From positions 1 to 30,665 of the forward strand of contig DBQU01000080.1 in the NCBI GenBank assembly GCA_002305765.1: a stretch of 30,665 bases of DNA, read 5' to 3'. The notes beneath the pieces were generated by a model. The model was given only the letters and a program-made list of their open reading frames with translations. It did not search any database and was not told the DNA's origin. Of the stretch, positions 1 to 7,543 are shown in pieces. Every line of letters begins with the position of its first letter. Position 1 is the stretch's first letter. This DNA is from Deltaproteobacteria bacterium UBA1386 (GTDB lineage: Bacteria > Desulfobacterota > Syntrophorhabdia > Syntrophorhabdales > Syntrophorhabdaceae). The translations under genes and the position numbers were made by a program.

Positions 1-43
1 TCCACTAAAGGCATCATAGGTCAATTCCATCAACCTGCATATC

Positions 44-2560
44 ATGGGCCGCTCCAACATACCATTGCTTCACACGCCGGAGTTCTTCGCGCTGCTCAAC
101 AGGACGAATCCCGGCATGCCCCAGGAGATATGGACGGCGCTGTGGCTCACCGTCATCATGGCCTTATCCTGGCTCGCCGTCTCCAGTTTTTTCAAGACCG
201 ATTTCGGCCTTTCCATGAGGGCGAGCGGCAACAACCCGGTCATGGCGCGCGCCGCGGGGATCAACGTGGACCGCGTCAAGATCTTCGGCGTTGCCATCGC
301 CAACGGGCTCGTCGGCATCTCGGGAAGCCTGGTCGCCCAGTATCAGGGTTTCGCCGATATCGGGATGGGGATCGGGACGGTTGTCACCGGCCTTGCCTCC
401 GTCATCATCGGCGAATCCATCCTCAAGAAGCACTCCGTCTACGCCTGGATAGTAAGCGCCATCATCGGCTCCGTGATCTTCCGGTTCATGATCGCCGGCG
501 CGCTCTACGCGGGTATGGATCCCATAGACCTCAAGCTTCTGACGGCGATCTTCGTTCTCATAACCCTTGTTGTAACCGCGAAGATCGGCAAAAGAACGGG
601 AAGGGTGAAGAAGAAACATCTCGTCACCGCGGCTGCGGCGGCAGCCGTTATCCTCGCCGTCCTCGCGGGAATACGGTATGGGAACCTCGCCTCCGTCATG
701 TCGCAGCAGAGGGTCAAAATAGGGGTCTTCCAGGTCAGTGAAAACCCGAGCCTCACTATTACCCGGGACTCTTTCCTGGAGGAAATGAAACGGCTGGGTT
801 ATGAAGATGGAAAGAACGCGACCTTCCTGCTGGAGAACGCGAACGGGGACCTCGCGACGGCGAACGCCATCGTCGACAAATTCCTTCATGAGAAGGTGGA
901 CATATTTGTTCCCATCTCCACTTCATGCACGCAGGTCGCGGTCAAGAAGGTCAAAGAACACCCCGTGGTCTTCGCCACCGTGGCAGACCCCTTTGTCACC
1001 GGAGCGGGAAAGACCGATACCGACCATCTCCCCAATGTGACGGGGGTCTATGGCCCGGTGCCCATGGACAGGACGATGGAGATCGTTACGAAGATACTGC
1101 CGGGGCGCATCAGGATCGGGGTCATCTGGGACCCCTCGCAGGCAAATTCCGAGGTCAACGTCAACAATCTCAAGAAAGCGCTTGAAGCCTATCCCCGCGT
1201 CACCTTCGTGGGCGGCAACATCGCAGGCTCTTCGGAGGTGTATCAGGCAGCCTCGTCGCTGGTCCGGCGAGGCATCGACGCCTTCGTCCTGCCGACGGAC
1301 AACATCGTCTATTCGGCCTTCGATTCCGTGGTCAAGGCTGCCCGGCGCAAGAAGGTCCCCATCATCTTCAATGATGTCGGCCATCCCGAGGGCGGTGCCC
1401 TGGTGGTCTTCGGATATGCCTACGAAACAAGCGGCAGGCAGGCCGCGCATCTCGTGAATCGTATCATCAAGGGAGAAGAACCCGCCACGATCCCCTTCGA
1501 GCGGTACAAGAAGACAGAGCTAGGCGTAAACCTCAAGGTAGCGAAGGAGTCGGGGCTCCGCATACCCGAAGAGATCCTGAGCGCGGCCACCATCATCGTC
1601 GATGAGAGAGGCGGCATACATCGAAGGGACGGCGCCTCTTCCGTGGAAAAGATGCCGGGACGAGGCAGGAAGCGCCTCGCCCTTTTCCAGTTCACGGACA
1701 ATGTCATTCTCGACGTCTGCGCGAAAGGCGTCGTGGACGGTTTGAAAAAAAGCGGGGCCCTGGAGAAGGAAGGGATCACCGTCGACCACAAGATGGCCCA
1801 CGGTGAATTTCCCACGGCACAGTCCATAGCGCAGGAGATGGTGAGCAAGAACTACGATTACATCGTGACGGTGTCGACGATATCGCTCCAGGTGACGGCA
1901 AACCACAACAGGAAGATACCCCATGTCTTCGCGGCTGTCACAGACCCCATAAAGGCCGGGGTCGCAAAGAGCTTCACGGACCACCCATCGAACCTGACGG
2001 GACTTGCCACCCCTCAGCCGGTGGAACCGACGGTGCGGCTCATGCGCAGGATGTTCCCGAGGGCGAAGATCATCGGGATGATCTGGAACCCCGCCGAGGT
2101 GAATTCCGAGATATGCACGGTGATGACGCGCGAGGCGGCAAAGAAATACGGGTTCAAGGTAGTGGAGGTCCAGATCACCGGCACCCAGGAAATAGACCAG
2201 GCGCTGCGCTCTATCCTCGCGAGCGAACCGGACATCTTCTTCACCTCGGGAGATACGACCGTTTCCGCCGTCATCCCCTCCGTTGCCCAGAAGCTCCGGC
2301 AGAAGAAGATCCCCTACGTGACGAACACGCCGGCGGACATCGATTCAGGGGTCTTCATGTGTCTCGGTGCGGATTACTACGACGTGGGGCTCAAGGCCGC
2401 GGAACTCGCCGTCAGGGTCATCGGAGGAGAGAAGCCCGCCGCCATACCCATCGTCTCCTACGTGCCGGAACAGCTCACGCTCAACCTCTCCCTGGCGAAG
2501 GAATACGGCATCAAAATACCCGATGACCTGATAAAGAAGGCCGCGCGGGTGGTGAAATAG
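44..2560 (+). CDS. ABC importer permease fused to two tandem substrate-binding domains (5' end incomplete)
   Basis: This is the membrane and binding part of an ABC importer of the TrpXYZ-like (ABC_sub_bind / COG4120) family. Residues 1-185 are the C-terminal half of a BPD_transp_2 permease with about five membrane segments (near 33-48, 80-98, 107-125, 133-155, 163-178) and the cytoplasmic loop KTDFGLSMRASGNNP. A Lys/Arg-rich stretch (181-192) is followed by an extra hydrophobic segment (193-210), then substrate-binding domain 1 (about 223-520), a short linker, and substrate-binding domain 2 (about 543-838). The two domains resemble each other (VFATVADP/VFAAVTDP, GVIWDP/GMIWNP). In the family these parts are usually separate proteins and the binding protein is secreted. 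The extra segment looks like a binding-protein signal peptide kept as an anchor, which would place both domains outside the membrane. Coding character (NSINLHIMG) runs upstream to base 20, but TAG lies in frame at 17-19, so the real start is missing. The ATPase gene follows after 3 bases. Ligand unknown. Confidence 0.88.
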   Translation: MGRSNIPLLHTPEFFALLNRTNPGMPQEIWTALWLTVIMALSWLAVSSFFKTDFGLSMRASGNNPVMARAAGINVDRVKIFGVAIANGLVGISGSLVAQYQGFADIGMGIGTVVTGLASVIIGESILKKHSVYAWIVSAIIGSVIFRFMIAGALYAGMDPIDLKLLTAIFVLITLVVTAKIGKRTGRVKKKHLVTAAAAAAVILAVLAGIRYGNLASVMSQQRVKIGVFQVSENPSLTITRDSFLEEMKRLGYEDGKNATFLLENANGDLATANAIVDKFLHEKVDIFVPISTSCTQVAVKKVKEHPVVFATVADPFVTGAGKTDTDHLPNVTGVYGPVPMDRTMEIVTKILPGRIRIGVIWDPSQANSEVNVNNLKKALEAYPRVTFVGGNIAGSSEVYQAASSLVRRGIDAFVLPTDNIVYSAFDSVVKAARRKKVPIIFNDVGHPEGGALVVFGYAYETSGRQAAHLVNRIIKGEEPATIPFERYKKTELGVNLKVAKESGLRIPEEILSAATIIVDERGGIHRRDGASSVEKMPGRGRKRLALFQFTDNVILDVCAKGVVDGLKKSGALEKEGITVDHKMAHGEFPTAQSIAQEMVSKNYDYIVTVSTISLQVTANHNRKIPHVFAAVTDPIKAGVAKSFTDHPSNLTGLATPQPVEPTVRLMRRMFPRAKIIGMIWNPAEVNSEICTVMTREAAKKYGFKVVEVQITGTQEIDQALRSILASEPDIFFTSGDTTVSAVIPSVAQKLRQKKIPYVTNTPADIDSGVFMCLGADYYDVGLKAAELAVRVIGGEKPAAIPIVSYVPEQLTLNLSLAKEYGIKIPDDLIKKAARVVK

Positions 2561-2563
2561 CCC

Positions 2564-3376
2564 ATGATAAAGATCGTCGATTATCACAAGACCTTCAATG
2601 CCGGCACCCTCAATGAGGTCTACGCGCTCCGGGGCGTTGATCTGCACATCGCTGAGGGAGAGTTCCTCACCGTCATCGGAACGAACGGCTCCGGAAAGTC
2701 CACCCTCCTCAATGCCATCGCCGGCACCTTCCTCCCCGACCGCGGCACGATAACCATAGGTGGTCAGGACATGGCGAGGAAACAGGATTTTCGGCGCGCC
2801 CGCTTCATCTCCCGCGTTTTTCAGAACCCCTTCATGGGAACCGCCCCGGACATGACCATAGCGGAGAACATCCACCTCGCGTTCATGAGGGGCAAACACC
2901 GCTATCCCGTCCCCGGCCTCACCCGCGAACGTCTGGCCGTCTACCGCGAAGAGGTGCGGATGCTCGAGATGCAGCTCGAGGACAGACTCGACAACACGAT
3001 AGGTACTCTTTCGGGCGGCCAGAGGCAGGCCCTCACCCTCCTCATGGCCGTGATGAACGGACCCAGGGTCCTGCTCCTCGACGAACACACGGCGGCCCTC
3101 GACCCGAAGTCGGCCGCCCAGGTCGTGGCCCTCACGGAGCGGTTCATCGCCCGCTACCACCTTACGACCATCATGATCACCCACAGCATGCAGCAGGCCC
3201 TCGCGCTGGGCTCGCGGACCATCCTCATGCACAAGGGTCAGGTCATCGAGGAGATCCCGGGCAAGGACAAGCAATACCTCACCACCTCAGACCTCCTCGA
3301 CCGCTTCGCTGACCTGAGAAAGCAGGAGAAGCTCACCGCCGATATGATAGAGGAGATGAGGAGGGAATATTTGTAG
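2564..3376 (+). CDS. ABC transporter ATP-binding protein, partner of the fused permease
   Basis: This 270-residue ATPase powers the importer encoded just upstream. It has Walker A GTNGSGKST (39-47), Q-loop Gln in FQNPF (about 87), signature LSGGQ (149-153), Walker B VLLLDE followed by HTAALDP (169-181), and the switch His in ITHS (207). The DEHTAALDP form of Walker B/D-loop is typical of ATPases paired with ABC_sub_bind binding proteins. Length is normal for the family. The start ATG is 3 bases after the permease stop, so the two are almost certainly co-transcribed and translationally coupled. No terminator is visible directly downstream; a TTGAA-type repeat begins 6 bases after the stop. Substrate cannot be told from the ATPase. 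Confidence 0.95.
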   Translation: MIKIVDYHKTFNAGTLNEVYALRGVDLHIAEGEFLTVIGTNGSGKSTLLNAIAGTFLPDRGTITIGGQDMARKQDFRRARFISRVFQNPFMGTAPDMTIAENIHLAFMRGKHRYPVPGLTRERLAVYREEVRMLEMQLEDRLDNTIGTLSGGQRQALTLLMAVMNGPRVLLLDEHTAALDPKSAAQVVALTERFIARYHLTTIMITHSMQQALALGSRTILMHKGQVIEEIPGKDKQYLTTSDLLDRFADLRKQEKLTADMIEEMRREYL

Positions 3377-3381
3377 AGGCG

Positions 3382-3408
3382 GCTTGAACAGCTTGAATGG
3401 CTTGACAG
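3382..3408. repeat. 9-bp tandem repeat, GCTTGAANN type (3 units)
   Basis: Three adjacent 9-base units, GCTTGAACA, GCTTGAATG and GCTTGACAG, with a degenerate fourth to 3417, lie just after the ATPase stop codon. Related units occur at 4477-4508, 18882-18917 and 19423-19446. Function unknown. Confidence 0.6.
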
Positions 3409-3583
3409 CCTGTTGAGAGTAAAGGCAAAAGACAGAAAGAAAGACGGCGTGAGTCGTTTGAGTAGCTTGAGGGGGGACCGTGGACCATTGGGATGGCGTG
3501 AACGGTTTTTCTGCTTTACTCTTTGCCGTGCAGGCATTAGGATAATATCAATTGCAGTAAGGCCGCGCTGAGGAGGTGTGGGT

Positions 3584-3850
3584 ATGCGTTGTCGGGTTCC
3601 TGTTCTTGTCGTGATGACGATGGCCCTCTTGTTCTCGATGGCAGAGGGTGTCTCGTTCGCCCAGTCAAAGGTGTCCTGCACCGATGCCGTGTGCGGCCCC
3701 GGTTACAGGGCATATCTGCAACCGAACGGGTCGTGCATGTGTATTCTGGCTGATTGCGAAAGCATCGAGGGCTGCCCGGAGCCTCCCAGAGTCCCCGAAG
3801 ATTGTCTGAGCATCGAGGGCTGCAACCCGCCGCAGACGATCGAGCCCTAG
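3584..3850 (+). CDS. Small secreted cysteine-rich protein
   Basis: This is an 88-residue unrecognised protein. The N-terminus (MRCRVPVLVVMTMALLF...) is a classical signal peptide with likely cleavage after GVSFA, near residue 27. The mature part of about 60 residues holds eight Cys, consistent with four disulfides or a metal/cofactor site. Its end contains two near-identical units, DCESIEGCPEPP and DCLSIEGCNPPQ, an internal duplication also visible in the DNA. AGGAGG at 3571-3576 sits 7 bases before ATG 3584, which decides this start over the GTG at 3578 (only one base from the SD). The flavodoxin-like gene begins 29 bases after the stop on the same strand. It is probably exported to the periplasm or surface; I cannot assign a function. 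Confidence 0.7.
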   Translation: MRCRVPVLVVMTMALLFSMAEGVSFAQSKVSCTDAVCGPGYRAYLQPNGSCMCILADCESIEGCPEPPRVPEDCLSIEGCNPPQTIEP

Positions 3851-3879
3851 GGCGCGGACCCCTCCCGGCAGGTCCTGAA

Positions 3880-4341
3880 ATGGCCCATATACTTGTCACA
3901 TTTCACTCGCAAACAGGCAACACGGAGAAAATGGCCCGGGCCGTCGCCGCCGGCGTAGCACAAACCCGGAACGCGCGGGCGAATCTCAAGGCGGCCCTGG
4001 AAACCACCGCCGAAGATATCCGGGACTGCGACGCCGTCGTCTTCTGCTCCCCCGAATATTTCGGCTACATGTCGGGCGCGATGAAGGACCTCTTTGACAG
4101 GACTTACGAAGAACTGAAAGACGACCCGCGGTCGCTGAAGAAACCCTACTGCATTGTCATCAGCGCGGGCAATGACGGCAGCGGCGCGGTCAGGCATATA
4201 GAACGTATCTGCAAGGGCTACCGCTTCAAGAAAGTGCAAAATCCCATGATATGCAAGGGCCCCGTCACGCCGGACATGCTGGCCCTGTGCGAAGAACTCG
4301 GCGAAACCATCGCCGAGGGCATCAACGCAAGGATATTCTAA
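3880..4341 (+). CDS. Flavodoxin / NAD(P)H-dependent FMN reductase-like protein
   Basis: This 153-residue single-domain flavodoxin-fold protein should bind FMN and carry electrons or reduce small substrates in the cytoplasm. The FMN phosphate loop is SQTGNT at residues 10-15. The second flavin-contacting loop is SPEYFGYMSGAMKDLFDR (about 57-74), the arrangement seen in WrbA-like and NADPH-dependent FMN reductase families. A third segment, SAGNDGSGAVRHIERI, matches the usual final loop. The ATG at 3880 is chosen because the fold begins right there (MAHILVTFHS); the frame is open upstream, but that part is not conserved-looking and overlaps the secreted gene. The SD is weak (GGCAGGT). The redox partner is unknown. 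Confidence 0.88.
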   Translation: MAHILVTFHSQTGNTEKMARAVAAGVAQTRNARANLKAALETTAEDIRDCDAVVFCSPEYFGYMSGAMKDLFDRTYEELKDDPRSLKKPYCIVISAGNDGSGAVRHIERICKGYRFKKVQNPMICKGPVTPDMLALCEELGETIAEGINARIF

Positions 4342-4476
4342 GACCGTTCAAGGGCTCAAGTGACCGACCATAGCATGCCCTGGTCAGTGATTATGTTGAC
4401 AACCGTTCGAGGTCAGTGGCTTAGCACACAATTGCCGGCCAGGACACCAGGGTAGTCCGTTGTTTTTTGTCTTTCA

Positions 4477-4508
4477 CTCTTGAACTCTTGAACTCTTGAA
4501 CTCTTGAA
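4477..4508. repeat. 8-bp tandem repeat CTCTTGAA x4
   Basis: Four perfect copies of CTCTTGAA run head to tail (4477-4484, 4485-4492, 4493-4500, 4501-4508), followed by a partial copy. It is a simple-sequence tract that could vary in copy number by slippage. Confidence 0.9.
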
Positions 4509-4561
4509 CTGTCTTTTATCCCTTGAACGGCCGTTCCGGCGGCCGTTCCGGCTTTGTGGCT

Positions 4562-4589
4562 TGACAAACCCTTCAAATCAAGTCATAAT
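4562..4589 (+). promoter_or_regulatory. Sigma-70-type promoter for the 4691 gene
   Basis: A -35 box TTGACA (4562-4567) and -10 box CATAAT (4584-4589) are separated by exactly 17 bases. The expected transcript start is near 4596, giving a 5' leader of about 95 bases. Confidence 0.7.
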
Positions 4590-4690
4590 CCATATCTGCA
4601 TCTTTACACGACCCATTCCTCCCGGGCAGGTCACCGGAGACATTGCATTGAGAGCCCGAGAGGCACACCGGGAAGAAGAAAGGAGCCTGA

Positions 4691-4897
4691 ATGGCGAAAC
4701 GCAATCCGAACAGTTTCTTGAAAAGGCAGAAGGAGATCAAGCGTCAACAGAAAGCACAGGAAAAGATGTTGAGAAGGCAGGGCCACAAGAAACAGGAGCC
4801 CGAAGAAGAGATCAACGAAGCGACAGCCGCCGACGAGGTGGAAACCGAAGGCGAAGACACTCCCGCCGGGGAAAAAGAAGAGGAAGAGACGGTCTAG
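4691..4897 (+). CDS. Small highly charged protein (basic N-terminus, acidic C-terminus)
   Basis: This 68-residue conserved-looking hypothetical protein opens with MAKRNPNSFLKRQKEIKR. Residues 1-34 are Lys/Arg/Gln-rich and predicted helical; residues 35-68 are almost purely acidic (EPEEEINEA, EKEEEETV). There are no Cys, membrane segments or enzymatic motifs. Short proteins opening with a similar NSFxKRxKEixR pattern are, to my knowledge, widespread and uncharacterised in delta-proteobacteria; that is recollection, not a search. AGGAG at 4681-4685, 5 bases before ATG, and the upstream promoter support expression. The charge pattern would suit binding nucleic acid or ribosomes, but this is inference. 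Confidence 0.75.
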   Translation: MAKRNPNSFLKRQKEIKRQQKAQEKMLRRQGHKKQEPEEEINEATAADEVETEGEDTPAGEKEEEETV

Positions 4898-5074
4898 AGC
4901 CGGGAATCCACGTTTCAGCGGTGTCATGAACAGGGGCGGGTTCCATTGACGCCCCGCGCAAACAACGACCAGCTAACGAATCACCAACAAGACCATTGTG
5001 GGGAAAAAGGGCGCCGCCTGTTGAAGGTGGATGCGCTCCGGGACCGGATGGACGTGCCCTTTCCGGAATCCCCC

Positions 5075-7543
5075 CTACCGCCCCGGGATGGACCCGGTGT
5101 CGAAACCGAGCTTCTCCCCGAGTTCAATGAAGGCTGTTATCCATTTGACTGCTTCCGGTCTGTTCCCGGACGCCTCCTTCACCATGCCGCGATAAACGGA
5201 CCTGGCCATGGAGTAGTAGATGTTCTGGGCCTCCCAGAGATTCACCTGGACGGGCAATAGACCGGAGAGCACGGTGCTCGCCTTCACAGCCTCTATGAGC
5301 GAGATGTTCGACGGGTTCGCCTGCAGGAGGTACATCTGATCCTCCAACCTCTTCCTGATGATCGTCTCTATCTGGACCGTATCATAACCGAGACCCCATT
5401 TTTCGACCTCCTTCACAAGTCCGCGAATATGGTTCGCGTCGAGGGTCTCCTGGGAAAAGGCCTTTCTGAGATCGAGATTGAGAATGAACTCGGCGGCGGC
5501 CCTGAAAACATTGGGAACCATCATGCCGGCCTCGCGAAAGAAGTTCATGAGGATCCGTTCGCCTTCAAAAAGATCCCTGTAGACCACCTCGTACTTGTCA
5601 TACGTATCCTTCAGAAGGAGGTTCATGACCGCGTGCTGCCGGTCCCTGAAAAGGCTGGTGAACGAGTAATTGTGCATTCCGAAATGATGGTCCATCAAGC
5701 GGAACACCTCGGCAAAGTCTGCCTTTTCGAAGGCGGCGGTCATATCCGTTCTCATTGTCTGAAAATCCTTTTCCCCGAGGTATTCCCGCACCCCTCCGTT
5801 GAAGGCATGTCCTCCCAGGTGAAGGAGCGCGAAACTGATCCGCTCGGAATCACCCGTGATGCGGGAGGCGACGAGGACCCTGCCGATGACAAGCGTCGTC
5901 CTGCCCGCCGCTATCCTGAAATACTCCTCCTTGTCCACGGTGTAACTGTATATCTCCGTGCGATCGCCGAAGTCTTCCATCACCGAGGAAACGGCGTAAT
6001 GCACCGCGACCTTCTTGAGATCTATCACCATGGGCGTGACGAACCTGTCGAGTATCCTGGCGCCGTCCCCCTGTTCCGGGATGTTGCTCTTCGCCTTCTC
6101 GAGAAGAGACCGGAAGGTCCTCTCTCTGTCATCGCCGCCCACCTCCGCGATCAGTTGAATGGCTCTTCCCGCGTACTGAATGATCTGGACCGTCTCTATC
6201 CCTGATATCTCATCAAAGAACCATCCGCAGCTCGTGTACATGAGCAGCGCGTGGCGCTGCGATTCGAGAAGCTTCAGCACCACGGTCCTTTCATCGTCGG
6301 CCAGCACCCTTTGGCCATGCTTCGCGAAGAACCCGTCAACTGTCTCCCTGTCGCGATCGAGGATCACATCGATGTAATCGTTCCGGGCTGCCCAGGGGTC
6401 GTGGAGATACTGACTGGCCTTTTCCTCATATGTCCGGGCCAGTTCATCACGCAGCCAGTCCAACGCGTCACGCAGGGGACGCCTCCACGCCTGGTTCCAG
6501 CCCCCGTGTCCGCCCGAGTTGCACCCGCAGTCGGCGCGCCAGCGCTCTATGCCATGAGCACAGCTCCAGGAGGTGTTCTCATGGATCTTCACCTCATGCG
6601 TGGGCGGAAACTTTTCGAGGAATTCACCATAATTGGTCAATTGCGCGAGACCCCTTCTCTCAAGGTGATGGAGGGCGAAAGCGAGGGCCATGTCTCCAAA
6701 CCGGTGATGGTGTCCGTAGGTTTCCCCGTCGGTTGCCACATGCATGAACTGGGTCCACTTCCGGTCACTGCGGAAACCCGAGACAAGCCTCATAGCCAGG
6801 TCCTCACCCCTTTTCAGGAGGCCCTCGAAGGCGATCGCATTCGATATGGGCCCGTCGTAGAAGAAAACGGTTATCCGCCGACCCGAGGGAAGCCGCACGA
6901 TGTAGGGTCGGGTCGGATCGATGCGCCCCCCGGTCACATCCTTCCACTTCCCCGAGCCGATCTTTCTGACCTTCATGGCTTGGTGTGGCGCCAGAATGGT
7001 GAAAAGGATACCGCCGGTAGCCAGGTGCTCCAGCGTCTCGAGGTCCACCGCGGTCTCCGCAAGCCACATTCCCTCCGGCTCGCGTCCGAACCTTTTTTGG
7101 AAATCCCTGATCCCCCAGATCACCTGCGTCCGCTTGTCACGGGCATTTGCCAGCGGCATGATGATATGATTGTACACCTGGGCCAGGGCGTTCCCGTGGC
7201 CTGAACGCAGGGAAACGCTCAACCTGTCCGCCTGGAGGATCCCTTCGTACACGGCAGGCGCGAAGGTGCGCATCCACGCCAGCAGTGTCGGCCCGAAATT
7301 GAAGCTTATCCTGGAATAATTGCTGACGATATCGGTGATTCGGCCATAGCCGTTGACAATTCGTGAAGCAAGATTCGGCGCGTAACATTCGGAAGTGATC
7401 CGCTCGTTCCAGTCGTGAAAAGGGTATGCCGAGTCCTGCACCTCGACGGATTCAAGCCAGGGATTTTCCCGCGGCGGCTGATAGAAATGGCAATGGACGC
7501 AAATGTATCGTTCCGCGGCGGGCGAGCGCTCACGTTCCTCCAT
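5075..7543 (-). CDS. Glycoside hydrolase family 57 protein with DUF3536
   Basis: This 822-residue protein of the GH57 family with a DUF3536-type C-terminal part should act on alpha-glucans in the cytoplasm (no signal peptide). Visible GH57 regions are HCHFYQPPREN (17-26, metal/active-site His region), EGMWLAETAVD with the expected catalytic nucleophile Glu163, and HVATDGETYGHHHRFG with the expected acid/base Asp272. The middle segment around CAHGIERWRADCGCNSGG belongs to the DUF3536 portion. The exact activity (amylase, branching or glucanotransferase) is not readable. ATG 7543 directly follows the stop codon of the M23 peptidase gene (TAAATG), with GGAGAGGG just upstream, so translation is probably coupled. 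No terminator is evident after the stop. Confidence 0.93.
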   Translation of the reverse strand: MEERERSPAAERYICVHCHFYQPPRENPWLESVEVQDSAYPFHDWNERITSECYAPNLASRIVNGYGRITDIVSNYSRISFNFGPTLLAWMRTFAPAVYEGILQADRLSVSLRSGHGNALAQVYNHIIMPLANARDKRTQVIWGIRDFQKRFGREPEGMWLAETAVDLETLEHLATGGILFTILAPHQAMKVRKIGSGKWKDVTGGRIDPTRPYIVRLPSGRRITVFFYDGPISNAIAFEGLLKRGEDLAMRLVSGFRSDRKWTQFMHVATDGETYGHHHRFGDMALAFALHHLERRGLAQLTNYGEFLEKFPPTHEVKIHENTSWSCAHGIERWRADCGCNSGGHGGWNQAWRRPLRDALDWLRDELARTYEEKASQYLHDPWAARNDYIDVILDRDRETVDGFFAKHGQRVLADDERTVVLKLLESQRHALLMYTSCGWFFDEISGIETVQIIQYAGRAIQLIAEVGGDDRERTFRSLLEKAKSNIPEQGDGARILDRFVTPMVIDLKKVAVHYAVSSVMEDFGDRTEIYSYTVDKEEYFRIAAGRTTLVIGRVLVASRITGDSERISFALLHLGGHAFNGGVREYLGEKDFQTMRTDMTAAFEKADFAEVFRLMDHHFGMHNYSFTSLFRDRQHAVMNLLLKDTYDKYEVVYRDLFEGERILMNFFREAGMMVPNVFRAAAEFILNLDLRKAFSQETLDANHIRGLVKEVEKWGLGYDTVQIETIIRKRLEDQMYLLQANPSNISLIEAVKASTVLSGLLPVQVNLWEAQNIYYSMARSVYRGMVKEASGNRPEAVKWITAFIELGEKLGFDTGSIPGR

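Larger units (their letters stand above)
4342..4690. other. 349-bp intergenic region with repeat, palindrome and promoter
   Basis: No gene is seen here. In order it contains an unremarkable stretch after the flavodoxin gene, the 8-bp tandem repeat at 4477-4508, a perfect 12-bp palindrome GAACGGCCGTTC at 4525-4536 (half of it repeated at 4541-4549), and a sigma-70-type promoter at 4562-4589. A leader of about 95 bases then precedes the small charged protein. The palindrome, 25 bases before the -35 box, could be an operator. Confidence 0.5.

Noticed and set aside
3578..3850. GTG 3578 as start of the Cys-rich protein
   Set aside because: It is one base from AGGAGG; ATG 3584 has proper spacing and starts the signal peptide.
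4477..4508. Tandem repeats as a possible CRISPR array
   Set aside because: Units are 8 bp, contiguous and without spacers; no cas genes are nearby.
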